Of a DNA stretch of 64,000 bases, positions 52,301 through 64,000 are shown one piece after another. The position numbers were made by a program, and so were the translations under genes. The stretch is from Beaufortia kweichowensis. Its lineage: Eukaryota > Chordata > Actinopteri > Cypriniformes > Gastromyzontidae. Position 1 is the stretch's first letter, and each line of letters opens with the position of its first letter. The DNA is taken from the NCBI GenBank assembly GCA_019155185.1, contig CM032795.1:16533795-16597794 (forward strand), written 5' to 3'. The notes under the pieces were generated by a model. That model was not told the DNA's origin. It saw only the letters and a program-made list of their open reading frames with translations, and ran no database searches.

Positions 52301-53955
52301 TGCTATTCCGTGGTGCTGTCTGAGGCCTGGGTTTCTGGACTCTGTCTGCGATTCTTGGCCTCGTTGGGGGCAGCCTGAATCTGGTCATTGACTCTGCTCT
52401 AAACTTGCGTGCCTTTAGCAGTCGACTCTTATCATGAAGGGTTAAACCGTGACCTCTGAAGCCCCTGAGAAGAGGTCTAACTGACAGCTCTCTGCGGAAG
52501 CGCTTCGGTGATCCGTGCTCCAAACCGCTCGGTGGTGGAGGTGGCTGTCTGAACTCTTGAATCTTTCTCTTCATTGGGCGTCCGGTGGGCCTTTCCTGGG
52601 GTCGAGGTGGAGGATAGAATCTGGAAGATGAGCCAGAAAAGGGTGGACCTGGCCTCCGTGCCGGTGATCTGTAAGGGGGTCTGTAGTGTGGACCGGCCTC
52701 TCCTCCGTGTGTCCAATCCATGCTGGGGCGTCGAGAGTCCCTTCCAACTTCTCCGTGATGCAGTGCACGTGGATCTCTCTCTGCAGACCACCTACATATC
52801 CATTACAAACAATACAAACATGTGGGTTACAATGCCAGTTTCTGCTGCTTGAACTGTGTGGAAGCTTATAACTTCTATTAATTTAGATCCAGCCCCAGGC
52901 TGTTGAATGCCATATCACTTCTTTGCCAGTATAACTTTAAGGGAAAAAACTCAAATGGTTTTACATTTTCTCCAGACTGTATGGGCTTTATCATTAGATC
53001 CTGTAGTACTTTACAATGACAGAAAGCTGAAGGAAGCTGGGATTTACTCTCATCACCCTGCAGTGTACTGGATTCTGCTATTTAATACTTAAATGCACAT
53101 TTAAAGCCTCTTTATCACTTTACCCAGCCTGCACCGCTTCATTCTTGTACCTCTCTTGATACGAACTCCTTCCATGAAACTCCCTGGGTTTTCTCTGTGG
53201 CGGGCCAGAGACCCGAGAACCCCCACTGGGGGGATGTGGGTAACCTCCTGGCCCATTCCAGTCCTGCCCCCCAAACGGCGGTCGCCCAAAAGGCCTCTCC
53301 CGAGGTCCAGGGCCCCAGCTCCTCTCATGCTCTTGAGCAGGGCTTGGGCGTCGCTGCGGACCCCTGAAAGAGCCGTGAGGAGATGGAACTCTTCGTTCTG
53401 GTGGAGGTCCATGAAAATGGCGAGATGGAGATGGGTGGCTGGTGTGGTTTCCATGGAAGAGCGGTGCTCTGTGACTAGGCGGTCCATGCATGGGACCATG
53501 TGGGGATTGCCTGTGCTGAATTGGGGGAGGTCGGTTTGAGCGGGGTGGAGAAGGCCTCCTGCGGCCCCGCTGGGAATCCTGCGAGCTGGGATATGAGTGA
53601 AACTGATCCTGGTTCTGTGGCATCCACTGTCCGTGTCTCTCTTTTCGTTCACCCATAAGTGGGGGCCTCTTGGCATATGGCTGGGGTCCACTGTTGTTGT
53701 TGTCTCTCCAGCTGGGTGGAGCTTTTCCAGGAGGTCCTCTAAATCCTCTCTGGCTTCTTGAAGGAGGGCCAAATCGGCCTTCGTGATTCATGGGGTTGTA
53801 GTTGTCTGTGAAAGGCCTGCAGGGGAAACAAGAAAATTGCAATCAACATAACTTAATGTGAATAATAATGTAGATGTATCTAATTTAATATATAAATCTA
53901 CAGCAACGTATTACCTGTGTTTGGAACGAGGAGATCCTGAATGAGGTCTCACCAT
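49304..53955 (-). CDS. Unidentified Pro/Arg-rich nuclear-type protein with a TLNERF motif
   Basis: I cannot name this gene. Minus-strand exons: 53915–53955, 53124–53816, 52141–52791, 50283–50413, 50086–50179, 49899–49947, 49703–49777 and 49304–49447 (1878 nt, 625 aa). All are GT–AG and in frame. It starts MVRPHSGSPRSKHR, recalling the SPR/KHR start of BCLAF1/THRAP3-family proteins. Residues 15–300 are Pro/Arg/Gly/His/Ser-rich (RRRPSPPRSN, FHGPPPERR). About 300–460 are basic (PMKRKIQEF, SPKRFRREL). Residues 513–521 read NLTLNERFT; similar LNERF segments occur in mRNA-export or processing proteins CHTOP, UIF/FYTTD1, BCLAF1 and THRAP3. The C-terminus is basic and aromatic (YKNLQTLRHK, TSYRRW). 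Inference: an RNA-processing/export adaptor. A non-coding exon lies upstream (acceptor near 53974). The 1.7-kb intron 50414–52140 is the largest; retention would end the protein soon after SAHR. Confidence 0.75.
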
Positions 53956-56179
53956 TTTGAGCTTTATTGTCCTGTCTTTGGTAAAATAAAAAAATGTTAA
54001 TTAAAATGTTATTTCTGGTAAAGTAGGGGCATCCCCACAGGGTGGCTTGTGGTAAACTCTGCCCCAGTACGATTTTGCAGTGGGTACTATTAATTTAAAT
54101 GCATAATTCTAGAAAAAAAGATTCTAGATATTTTATGATGTATAATTATTTTTAAGAAAAGAACTATACCATTTATAGAGTAATTAAATGCTAATTAAAA
54201 TAATATTATTATATTAACCAGAAACCAAAGTTATTAAGTATAACACACATTACACTGAATTGTTTTGTGTGCCACACCAAGATTTGCAGTGGGCTCCTTT
54301 TTTGGTAAAATACAGTACTAACTATAACCCAAAGGCCTTCTTACAGCTGCTACAAAATAAAGGCGAAAACAGAAGATCGTAAAATAAAACAAACGCCAGT
54401 TGGTATCGCAATGGCGACAACTTCCGGTATTAATATTTGCATAACAAATGTAGGAACGCCTACCTAGACGTTGAAAAACAAAGGTACACAAATAGAATAG
54501 CATGGGTAATGCGCCACAGAGCTGATCTTTGTATTCTTTAAAATGTCTATTTACTTAAATAAAATGGCAATAATAAACGTCGACATCAAGTAAGCTTGCT
54601 AAAAATATCCTTAGGTACGCGTCGGGTTGTATTCTGTCGTTGCACGTGCCAATACAGAAGCAATCATTTGCAAGTTCAGACAAAGTAGCACTAAAAATGC
54701 TGTCGCTTTTTTGTAGCACACATACCAAAAATGCTATTCATGGGTGAATCATGCGAGGACTAAAGCTTATTAAAACTGACGCTACGACACCACATTCCTG
54801 GCCTACACGACGATGGCGTGTATCTGGGCCTCGAAAGGCCCCAAGTTTTACATTCAGAAGGGTAACACGTAACAAATGCGACCATAACACACACGATAGC
54901 ACAAAATATACTCGTTATACAACTTAACACATAACAAATGAAAGGGTACGCGGAACAACTAAGTATATACAAGCGTCTTTCATTTTCTATACACATGTGA
55001 AACTACGACAAAGCGACACCATGTTTCTTTCATTGCAAACAAAATAAAGCTGTGCGACGTTATTAACGATAACTTTAACGGTATTAACGATACCATTTAA
55101 AACAATAAAACGTTACAAACAGTTGTTTCAACATACCCGAGGTTGTACAGCAAGTAAAATTGCTAAACAAACCAAGTCTAGTTTTTCAGCAAAGGCGTAT
55201 CAATGACGACTATCAAACGTCTTCGGTTGGACGTCGCTCTGCATCTGTCCGAAAATAAACCATGCGTTGCTTTCAGATAACAGAAAAGCGGCGTTTCGTC
55301 GTTATATTAAAGTTGCTGAGTCGAAATAACCGGATCGTCTTCTGTGGAATCACGTTCAGACGAACTGAACGGAACAGCTGCAGCCGTGACGTCACTGGAT
55401 CAGGGCACGTTCACGTTGGGACATGAAGTCACTAGTAATACTGACTGCGCCCAAGTAATCATTCAGTTTTCTTAAATTGTGTTTATAACACAAATTAAAC
55501 ATTTTATTTTAACATGCAGTATTAAAGTGAATCAATGAAAATAATTGTCAACAACTGTAAGGTTAAAAACAGTACAGGAATATCGAACGGCATTTTTTAC
55601 GGAGCTGAGGACTGAAACCTCACCTGTTCTGTCTGTCAATCACATACATAGCAGTGGTGTTTGTCAAACGAAACTCTTTTGTGTATACCAGTGCTTTTCC
55701 AAACTGTGTGTATCGATATTCCGAGTGGGGGCGTGGTCTAGGTTATATCAAAATATGGAAATATTCAACAAAAAATTGTGAACTGACTGTATAGCTTCTG
55801 TTACACATTTTGACTTCAATACAATATATACAATATATTTGTAAAAGAATGTTTACATTACATTCGCATGAAACCCTTACAAACTGATATTAAAGATTCA
55901 TCCTTTTGTTCAGAGACAATCTTCTTTATTATATAGAGTCCTACACTGGTGACCTCTGGTGGCTAATGGGTAATATGACATTTCCAGACGGGAAGGCCTG
56001 TGTTCAGTCATCCTGAAAAATGCTGGGTAAAAAAGGGTAAAACCCAACCGTCGGATTAAATTTATGCTGGGTTATTTTGGCCCAAAATACTCAATTGTTT
56101 CAACCCACGGTATTGTTTTGGAACAGGAATATATGATACATCAGTCACATACATTGAATTTCCAGACTGGCAATGACAA

Positions 56180-56181
56180 AA

Positions 56182-56220
<39 letters not shown>

Positions 56221-56246
56221 TATTTCTTTCTTTCTTTCTTTCTTTT
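56180..56246. repeat. (TTTC)n microsatellite
   Basis: About 16 TTTC units with one interruption ('tttatttc'). Confidence 0.9.
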
Positions 56247-58001
56247 CTCTCACCCTAACTGTTACTGTAAATCCCATGATCACAGGCTCACTTTTGCTAA
56301 CTTTGTTAACAGAATGTTTTGCTTAAGTAGACAAAAGAGATGTGTTTGCATACAGCTTGTTTCCAACAGATGTGAAAAGATGGTGATCAAACTCACCCTG
56401 TGGCTAATCATTTGGTTAACACACTTTTGTCTTCCCATCAACAGCACCATACAGTCTATGCTTCAGTAACAGTGCCAGTGACAAGTTACTGAGGGGGTAA
56501 TGACAGGAAGTTATGAAGCAAATCAGCAAATCTATTTGCAATAAAGGCTACAGTCTTTAGGTAACAGTCACATTTAGGAGCTATCCAGAGTTGAACTGAG
56601 ATCAACAAACACTGTTGCATTAAGGTAAGTTCAGAGGAAACTGACAGACACATTCAAAAACAGATTTTTATGCCTTACAAGAATTAAAAGTGAATGACCT
56701 AAATGTTCAGTGTCATTTTTATGACACACAAACTTTAAATATAATCTTTCAGAAAGTAATATTTTAATATAATTTTTTTATTTTTATGACGTTGTTATTT
56801 CCCTTCATGGACTGTAAAGCAATAGCCTACATTAATGTAAAACTCCTGTGGTTTCCTTTCTGCAACCTTACAAATTCTTTTCATGACTTCTCTTCATATG
56901 TGATTTACTTATGTAATAATTTTATTAGAGACACTATTTTATGACTTGTCTTCAGTTTCAAAGTTGAACCACTTGGACCCAGATGATGACACAGATGAAA
57001 GTCTTTCTCCATCCAAGTATTTTTTTGTCTGGAATTTAAAACCAAGACTTTTTATTCTGGATCAAAAGAGATTGAGGAGACAACATACTGTTTATAATAA
57101 TTATATTTACCTCCTCCAATGTATTTTGTCTGATATCTTGCTTCTTTATTTCATAGGATTCTGTCTTTTTAATAATACAATATTTTAAAGAAATAGGGAA
57201 GTGAAAGAAGGAGGGGTATAGAACAACAAGCGTGTATGCAACCACCTGCTCTATCATATTCATCTGATTTTCACAATATCTAAATTTAATTGTGTAAATA
57301 TGGATATTTTAAGCACATCAACCATGTGAGACCATGCAGTCAAAGAACAATTCATCACTCTCATATGGTTCGTTTCGATTTGAGACCTTGCATCTAACCG
57401 GCTAATGCGATTAAGCAATCACTGTAAATGCAGTGACTGGGGCAGAACTAGCTCTGTTGATCTGTCTGTTTGTCTTTAGTGTGCGTGGCTGGGAATATGT
57501 AGCTGCGTGTCTGTATGGTTGTGCAACAGTTGGCCTCATAAATTATTTGTGTGGCACAATTGCATCTCATTTTACAGCTCTATTATATGTGATCTCTCTG
57601 CTCTCACCTCCCCTTGGCCTTCCTATTGTCTCTCTTAAATGGAGCCTGCAATCCTGTGTTCTGCTTCTATTTCTGACCCTTGACCTTTAAGGATCTCCGC
57701 CTCTGCTCTCTCAAGTCTTGCCCCTTCTTCCATACTGCCTTCCACTCTCCACTGCTCTTTCTAACATCTTTCAAACATCATTTTCCTACTTTCTATTTGC
57801 TATTTATGTTTTCTATTTCTTATTTGCTTTTCTTTTTCTTTTTACAGATGTCTTCCTCAACCTTCTTTTACGTATTCGTGGTCCTCTCTAAGTCGTTTTA
57901 TTTTGTATTTAGGCATCCTGTCATCCCTCTTCACTGTGTCTCAACATAAAAATCTTTAAATAATTATTTAATTCTCACCTCCTCCTTTTAAATTGCTTTT
58001 T

Positions 58002-58156
<155 letters not shown>

Positions 58157-58297
58157 CACTCTCACTTTCTCCTCGCTTCATTCCCCCTTTTCTTATCTTA
58201 CCTCCTCCTCACCTGTTGCCTCCTTCATAACACAGTCTCATCGGTCCCCCGACCTCCACATAGACACTCTCCCGTTCTTTCTCTTACCTTCAGCAAA

Positions 58298-60926
58298 ATG
58301 CTCAACCTGCGGGCGGCACCCAGCCAATTTACCCATGAGGTGCGCGATCCAGGGCTGTGGGTCTGGAGGGTGGAAAAGATGAAGGCTGTGCTTCTTGAGC
58401 CATCCCAGTATGGTGTGTTCTACAACGGAGATGCTTACATTGTGCTCAACAACAAGGGAAAGGATGGAAGTGACCTGCACATGTGGATGGGTATGTATGT
58501 AATTGTGAATTTATGTAACTAGTTTGTTTGTTTTTGAATGTATGGAGATTTAGGATGTGTTACGTGACTAAATATTGACAAGTAAATGTTTCCATACAGT
58601 GAGTGGCTATAAGGATGTTACTTTCTGATACTGTTTGTATACAGGTGTGTTAAAAAAAATACAAATTCTGTCATCGTTTATTGATCCTTATGTCATTTAA
58701 AACCTATATATAACTCTGTCTTCTGTGGAACACAAAGGAAGATATTTTGAGAAATAGTTTTGTGTCCATACAATGAAAGTGAATGGGGGCCAATGTTGTT
58801 TGCCGACATTCTTCAAAATATCATCTTGTGTGTTCTGCAGAAAAAAGTAATACAGGTTTGGAATGAGTGTGTAAAAAACAGTTTTCCCCTTTTTTTATGA
58901 AAACTATTCCTTTCACATTAAAAGAAATTAGCAACGAAAGAAAAGACATTTCCGCCCTGCTTTTTCTTTCCTCTTTTAATCAAGGTGAGAATTCATCTCG
59001 GGATGAGCAGGGTGCCTGTGCGATGCTCGCCACACAGCTGGACAGCTTCTTAGGAGGAGAGCCGGTACAATACAGACAGGTGCAAGGATATGAGTCACCC
59101 GAGTTCATGGCCCTCTTTCCTAAGGGAGTCAGTTACAAGGTGAGACAGAAATGAAAACAACTGAAAGAAAACAATATCTACAAAAAGCATGTCGTAGGTG
59201 TGTTTATCAGAGCACATCACTGGTTTCTTCTATCTCAGGAGGGAGGGGTGGAGTCTGGGTTCAAGAGTGCCAGGTCAAGGACCGGCCCCGTTACGCATCT
59301 TTACCAGGTCAAAGGAAAGAAAAACATCAGAGCAAGAGAGGTGGAGCTTAGCTGGGAAAGCTTCAACAAGGGAGACTGTTTCATACTGGACCTGGGAGAA
59401 GTATGTATGTGTGTGTGTATTTGTATTTGTAAAATGATTACACAATTATGCCATATTATGTCTTGGTCCTGGTGTGTGATAATATAACATGCACGTGTGT
59501 GTGTGTGTGTGTGTGTGCAGACCATAGTAGCATGGAGCGGCTCCAAAGCCAACATGTTTGAGCGACAGAAAGTGCGTGAAATAGCAATGCTGATCCGAGA
59601 CACAGAGAGAAATGGCAAAGCTCACATCATCGATGTGGCAGAGGGAGAGGAACCAATAGAGATGATCCAGGTGACCTACCCAAAGTTCATCCCAAATTAA
59701 AGTTCTGTCATCATTTACTCACCCTTATGCCATTCTAAACCTGTATATGACTCTTTCTATGTGGAACACAAAGAAGATAAAAGAAGATGTTCTGCAGAAG
59801 AAGGAAAGTCAGACAGGTTTGGAATGACATGGGGGTGAGTAAATATATGCATAGGTTAATGCATGTAATGAACAGATTAGATGAAACTGTTTAACACTAG
59901 CTCCATCTGTATCTGAAAGGCTCTTGGTCCACTCCCAGCTCTGAAAGACAGCTCAACAGAAGAGGACACGTCTGCTGACATCTCCAATTCTGCCTCCCTT
60001 TACAAGGTCAGATATCTGCAGGCATTACAAACTACAACCTCTGACCTTTTTTCTGTAAACTTTTTACGCATGAAAATGCACTATCCAACCTTTATTATTT
60101 TTACTTTTTTAATTTGAGGAATTTTACATTTTAAACTAAAAGACCCCTTTTTTAGTTTATGTTTATTGTAATGACAATTTGTCAAATATTTATTTCTGAG
60201 TCTTAGATTAGTCAGTCATACCTTTCCATCAGTGTATAGTTTGTCATAATTACATTAAAATTCAACTATGAAATATTAAAATAAATAGTAAAATAACCTA
60301 ATTTGAATCCTTTTCTTTTATCATGTAAGATTTTTGTTGATTTAAGCCCACTCTAATAAAATATATACATAAAAATATACATAAAAAAGTAGGTAAAGAA
60401 TCCAACAATAAGGAAAATAAGAAAATGATTTTCTTTTTCTTTTTTTCAGGTGTCTAATGCAACAGGCCAAATGACCCTGACCAAACTGTGTACTAGAGGA
60501 CCGTTCAGTCAAGACCTCTTGGAGAAAGATGACTGCTTCATACTGGACAATGGATCTAATGGGAAGATCTATGTTTGGAAAGGTAATTGTGTTTGTGTGT
60601 ATTTTTGTGTGTGTGTATGTGTGTGTCCACAGTTAGTCATTGCTTATCTCTATTGACTGACAGGAAATGGAGCAAATGCAGAAGAGAAGAGAATTGCTCT
60701 AAAGGTGGCAGATGAGTTTATTACAAAAATGAACTATCCCAGGATGCAAACACAGGTACAATAATAAACATTGTTTCATTGTTTTATTTTACATTAACTG
60801 GAAAGGCAGCTCTCAGGTTACAAAACTAGGACTTTCACAACTGTTTCCTCTTGTCCTTAGGTGGAGATTCTCCCTCAGGGCCGTGAATCTGTCCTCTTTA
60901 AACAGTTTTTTAAGAGCTGGAGTTAA
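58298..60926 (+). CDS. capg: Macrophage-capping protein, gelsolin family
   Basis: Ca2+-regulated protein that caps actin filament barbed ends without severing, in cytoplasm and nucleus. Exons: 58298–58490, 58985–59139, 59239–59400, 59521–59670, 59920–60006, 60450–60582, 60664–60755 and 60861–60926 (1038 nt, 345 aa; human 348). It carries three gelsolin repeats (roughly 1–115, 120–240, 255–345). Diagnostic matches: VRDPGLWVWRVEKMK, SSRDEQGACAMLA, EGGVESGFK, LYQVKGKKNIRAREVE, NKGDCFILDLG, LYKVSNATGQMTLTK, DDCFILDNG, KIYVWKG, VEILPQGRESVLFKQFFKSW. The start ATG follows an acceptor at 58293, so the 5′UTR is split. Introns 4 (120 bp) and 7 (81 bp) are very short and UG-rich. AATAAA is at 61109. 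Teleost a/b copy not assigned. Confidence 0.95.
58655..58872. repeat. MITE-like repeat copy in capg intron 1 of the coding region
   Basis: 'caaattctgtcatcgtttat', 'cttctgtggaacacaaagga', 'agatattttgagaaatag', 'ccatacaatgaaagtgaatg' and 'acaggtttggaatgagtg' mark the same family as 48187–48397. Confidence 0.85.
59494..59519 (+). repeat. (GT)n tract abutting the capg exon 5 acceptor
   Basis: About 12 GT units run directly into the CAG acceptor at 59518–59520, replacing a normal polypyrimidine tract. Confidence 0.9.
59701..59850. repeat. Shortened MITE-like repeat copy in capg intron 5
   Basis: 'agttctgtcatcatttactc', 'atgtggaacacaaagaag' and 'agacaggtttggaatgacat' are present, with the middle deleted relative to other copies. 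Confidence 0.85.
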
Positions 60927-62693
60927 GTATACACATTATCATATGTCATGGATGCACAAACATTGACTCAAATATATTTTTTGCTCTTAACCAAGATTGC
61001 AACGGCACTGTAAAGGAATGACAGTGAAAAGCCTGTTACAATGCTTTTTATAAAACTAACCATTTATGTGATTCATTTTCTGTTAATTATATAATCTCTT
61101 GCAATAATAATAAAATCTTATCTATAGCCCTATGGTTGTTTTTTATTTAAAGCCCTTTGACCATCTGCTTTATAGCCCTCAAATTGGGCCTGAATCAAAT
61201 GTATGTTCAGACATCACACATTAATGATTATGCAACCAAAAGTTATAATTTCATAAATGTCTTATCATTTAACATTTTATCACCATTACCTTGAAAAAGT
61301 GAATGTACTGTAAGGTACTGTAAGTACGGTGGGTCACTTTTAACCAGACGAAATCCCTCATCTGTGAAGGTAGGACAGATAAATAACAGATTTTCTTGTC
61401 TTTTCTTGACATGTACATTAATAAGAAGTTAGAAACATGAAACACTGTACCATTTTAGCATATGTATTTATGTACTTTATTCATAAAGACTGTACGTTAC
61501 TCTTTTTTTTCCAAGTGAAATTGCACTTAAAAGAATTGTTGTCGCTTACAGGATATGAAAAGTTTCACATGATTCATTTGTGGTCTTCCTGAATTAACCC
61601 CGATACTGAGTTTAGTTTTATGATATAGCAGATTAAAGGAGAAGTCAGTGGAGCCCTTGATGAGTTGGTAGATGAGAATCTGAGTAGGCAAAGGTCATTG
61701 TCTAGTCATTACAGATGACATTATACTGCAGGTAAGAATCTGTGCTCTTGTGCTCGGGTTCTGCTAGTGGCAAGTGTCAGGGCCGTTCCTAAGAAGAGAA
61801 GGTAAGGAGCATAATCCTACTTGAATACTAAATTATTATTTATTAGTATTAATTAATTATTAGTATTAATTAATGATAATAAATAATGATGTATAATTCA
61901 TAATAATACATAGTTATATTATTATACTTTTAGTGATTAATATTAATAAATAATAATAATAATTAATTATTTTAGATTAATAGTAATTGCAGACAATATC
62001 ATAACTGAATTGTTTTTGCTGAAATGCTAACATCTAACAAACTCTAGTAGCTATATATCCATTACAGATATCTTTATATTTATATAATAATTCAGAGAGC
62101 ATATTAAGCACATTTTGGACTTTAAAACTGTCTTCTTTTATTTTGGGTGACTATATTTTTGGACAAAACAAAAAGTACTTTATAAATTATTAGTTCTCCT
62201 CTGCATATTTTATGTGCATATACCATAAAAATCATCATAACATCTTTAACATACAAGCCTATCGTGATCTCACATATTAAGTACCGTGTGTCTGTGACAG
62301 AAACAAAAGTATGCTTTGTATGCTTTATTTCCCTTGATCTTTTTGTTTTTCTATGCACTTTTTTTGTATTTTAATAAAACACATATTCCCTGATGTTCTG
62401 TGGTTTGCAGTTTTGTTTAAATAGTTTTGTGTTTTGTCCATCTTGTGCAATACACCTCATCATTTGATGGATTAATCTAACCTGAGGGGGATTTAAGAAC
62501 AAATATTGTACAAATAAAACATTACACTTTTACTCAATGTAGCAGAGGAGGACAGTCATTTAGTCGTGCGTGTAAAGGGTCAAAAAGAAATGTAATCTCA
62601 CACAAAGAAATTTAATTATTGTAATTGTTTATTGAACTGATAAAGTTTGTGTCCTGCTAGGCTGAGAGAAAAAGGAATCTCAAACCAAGCGAA
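60927..62693. other. capg 3′UTR and upstream region of the last gene
   Basis: capg 3′UTR to AATAAA at 61109–61114. Donor-like sites at 61734 ('ctgcag|gtaaga') and 61801 ('gagaag|gtaagg') may end non-coding first exons of the downstream gene. 61820–61975 is low-complexity TTAAT/ATTAAT repeat sequence. No coding exon was found. Confidence 0.5.
61820..61975. repeat. AT-rich low-complexity tract of TAATTAAT/TTATTAG units
   Basis: Repeated 'attagtattaattaattatt' and 'aataataattaattatttt' words; no gene content. Confidence 0.7.
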
Positions 62694-64000
62694 ATGAAAA
62701 GTATTTTGAAGGACAAAAGTAAGTTTGGTAATGTAAGTTTAAATAGAAATGTTACAATAAAGGTAGATATTACCAAATATGTCTTTGTTTGTGCATAACA
62801 GGATTTCAGAAGCCTGAGACAGGTCTGAGTAACTCTATAGGGGCTGTACGCTGGACTTTACCTGATGAGAGTCTTCAGCAACACAGCTCCGTTCCTAGCA
62901 AGAGTAGTCAGAACCCTAGACAAAAGGTAAAGTCGTACTGTAGTTAGACAGACAGACAGAGAAACAGATGGATTACACTAATCACTATGCTTTTGTTATG
63001 CTAAAGGACCTGAAAGATTTCCGCAGCTTGCAGGAATGTGTGAAGTTTATCACTCAGTGGAAACAGCAGGTGGAACATGTTTGCAAGGTAATGTTAATGT
63101 TTTGCTTTTAATGGATTCGAAGTCCATTGGAAAAGCAAATTTCTTCCATTTTAGATGTTTGATTGGTACTTTTGAGCTTTTTTTAATAGTTAAACTAGCA
63201 AAATGTGTTTCTTAAATGTGTGTATACTCACATCCCAACAAACACATCTCTCTTCTAAAATTGAGCCGCTTCGCCCAGTTGATTTAGTGGGAGTGTTTTA
63301 CACAAACCAGTTGCTTTTATAGGAGAATTATGCAATAAAATAATATAAATGTTTACATTGTTCAGGTTACCAGGTGGTAAAATTGAGATCTTAAACTTCA
63401 TAAACATAATTTAAAGTTGGCATAGATATGTGCTGTGATAAAACAGATAATCTTTGCATCACAGATTTATAACCTCTCTGTGGAAATGAACAGACAGCAT
63501 TTTTAATATAAAGTTTGTAAGGGTTGCGTGCTTATGCACAGTAATTGTTTATCAGTCGTTGCCAAAACAAAACTTAACAAAACTCATGGGCCATAAACCT
63601 ACTGATAGCAAAAGATCCCATCATGAAGATTGTGCTGTGTTTCTCTGTTACGGAACCAGTCTAGATAAACATCCACTCAACCTTTGTAATGAAATTAGGA
63701 CTGTAGTAAATGTATGAATCTACACTGAATAATACTATTGTGTAAATGTTTTTTAGCCTGGTACCAATGCAGATGAAGGCCAAAGTATTTACGTGAACGC
63801 TGAGCCTCGGAGCCTGGAGCAGTGCCGCAAGCTCATCCTCGAATGGGCACAGGAGCTCAAGACGGTTGACACTGTGAGTAAATGTTAAATAAAGTAAAAG
63901 TAAAACTTAAAGTAGTTATTTATGAGACTATCTGTTCTGTCTTAAAAGTTGTTTAGTAAAAGCACATGGGAACAAGAAAGAGACGCAAGCTGGGAGCAAA
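62694..64000 (+). CDS. Unidentified gene, first five coding exons (cut by right edge)
   Basis: I do not recognise the product. Exons: 62694–62718, 62802–62926, 63007–63087, 63757–63873 and 63949–64000 (continuing), in frame across four GT–AG introns. It begins MKSILKDKRFQKPETGLSN. Further words are GAVRWTLPDESLQQ, DFRSLQECVKFITQWKQQVE, PRSLEQCRKLILEWAQELK and SKSTWEQERDASWEQ. The regions around residues 50–78 and 90–115 look amphipathic-helical and share a repeated pattern, SLQEC…ITQWKQQVE and SLEQC…ILEWAQELK, suggesting an internal duplication. No signal peptide or membrane segment is seen. The start is the first ATG after a likely acceptor near 62660. A longer upstream coding part cannot be excluded, though the exon preceding the ATG holds no clear continuation. 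Confidence 0.7.

Noticed and set aside
53101..53772. 223-aa minus-strand frame overlapping the Pro/Arg-rich exon
   Set aside because: Alternative frame of the same GC-rich exon; the chosen frame joins the exons on both sides in phase and has the typical low-complexity PR composition.
56062..56283. Lys/Glu-repeat frame (KKERKKERK)
   Set aside because: Translation of the (TTTC)n repeat.
57433..57690. 85-aa hydrophobic frame upstream of capg
   Set aside because: No ATG at its start, no splice signals and no recognisable family.

Overview
This is about 64 kb of AT-rich eukaryotic (vertebrate) genomic DNA. Genes are split into short exons with GT–AG introns, followed by AATAAA-type poly(A) signals and separated by microsatellites and transposon relics. 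The gene set (a sox19 gene, teleost-type paralogues) and the dispersed 'TTCACCCAAAAATGA…' and tRNA-SINE repeats point to a teleost fish, most likely a cyprinid. There is no bacterial, plasmid or CRISPR content and I recognised no tRNA or rRNA gene.

Layout: atp6v1a 5′ part (−, 1–679, cut by the left edge); phf23 (+, 2303–4516); plscr3-like scramblase (+, 6465–7940); senp3 (+, 10532–13863); eif4a1 (+, 15009–19708); a 5.4-kb non-coding stretch with candidate regulatory DNA; sox19 (+, 25153–26188); a 7-kb non-coding stretch; mpdu1 (−, 33223–35183); a possible last exon of an unidentified − strand gene (about 36.8 kb); tm4sf5 (+, 37720–40193); slc25a15 (−, 41613–44532); mrps31 (+, 45553–47688); an unidentified Pro/Arg-rich gene with a TLNERF motif (−, 49304–53955); capg (+, 58298–60926); and the 5′ part of an unidentified gene (+, 62694 to right edge). 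I reconstructed the exons by hand; for every listed gene the exon lengths close the reading frame.

The genes do not form one pathway. senp3–eif4a1–sox19–mpdu1, with plscr3 and phf23 nearby, matches human 17p13.1 (PHF23, PLSCR3, SENP3–EIF4A1, MPDU1, SOX15). tm4sf5 corresponds to 17p13.2. The head-to-head slc25a15/mrps31 pair matches human 13q14, capg matches 2p11 and atp6v1a matches 3q13. The window is therefore a mosaic of ancestral linkage blocks.

Nothing here is a clearly undescribed system. The best leads are the TLNERF protein gene, a tandem ACAATGG (SOX-type) repeat upstream of sox19, two GC/CpG-rich non-coding blocks flanking sox19, loss of the first PQ motif in mpdu1, UG-repeat mini-introns in capg, and two partly visible unidentified genes.
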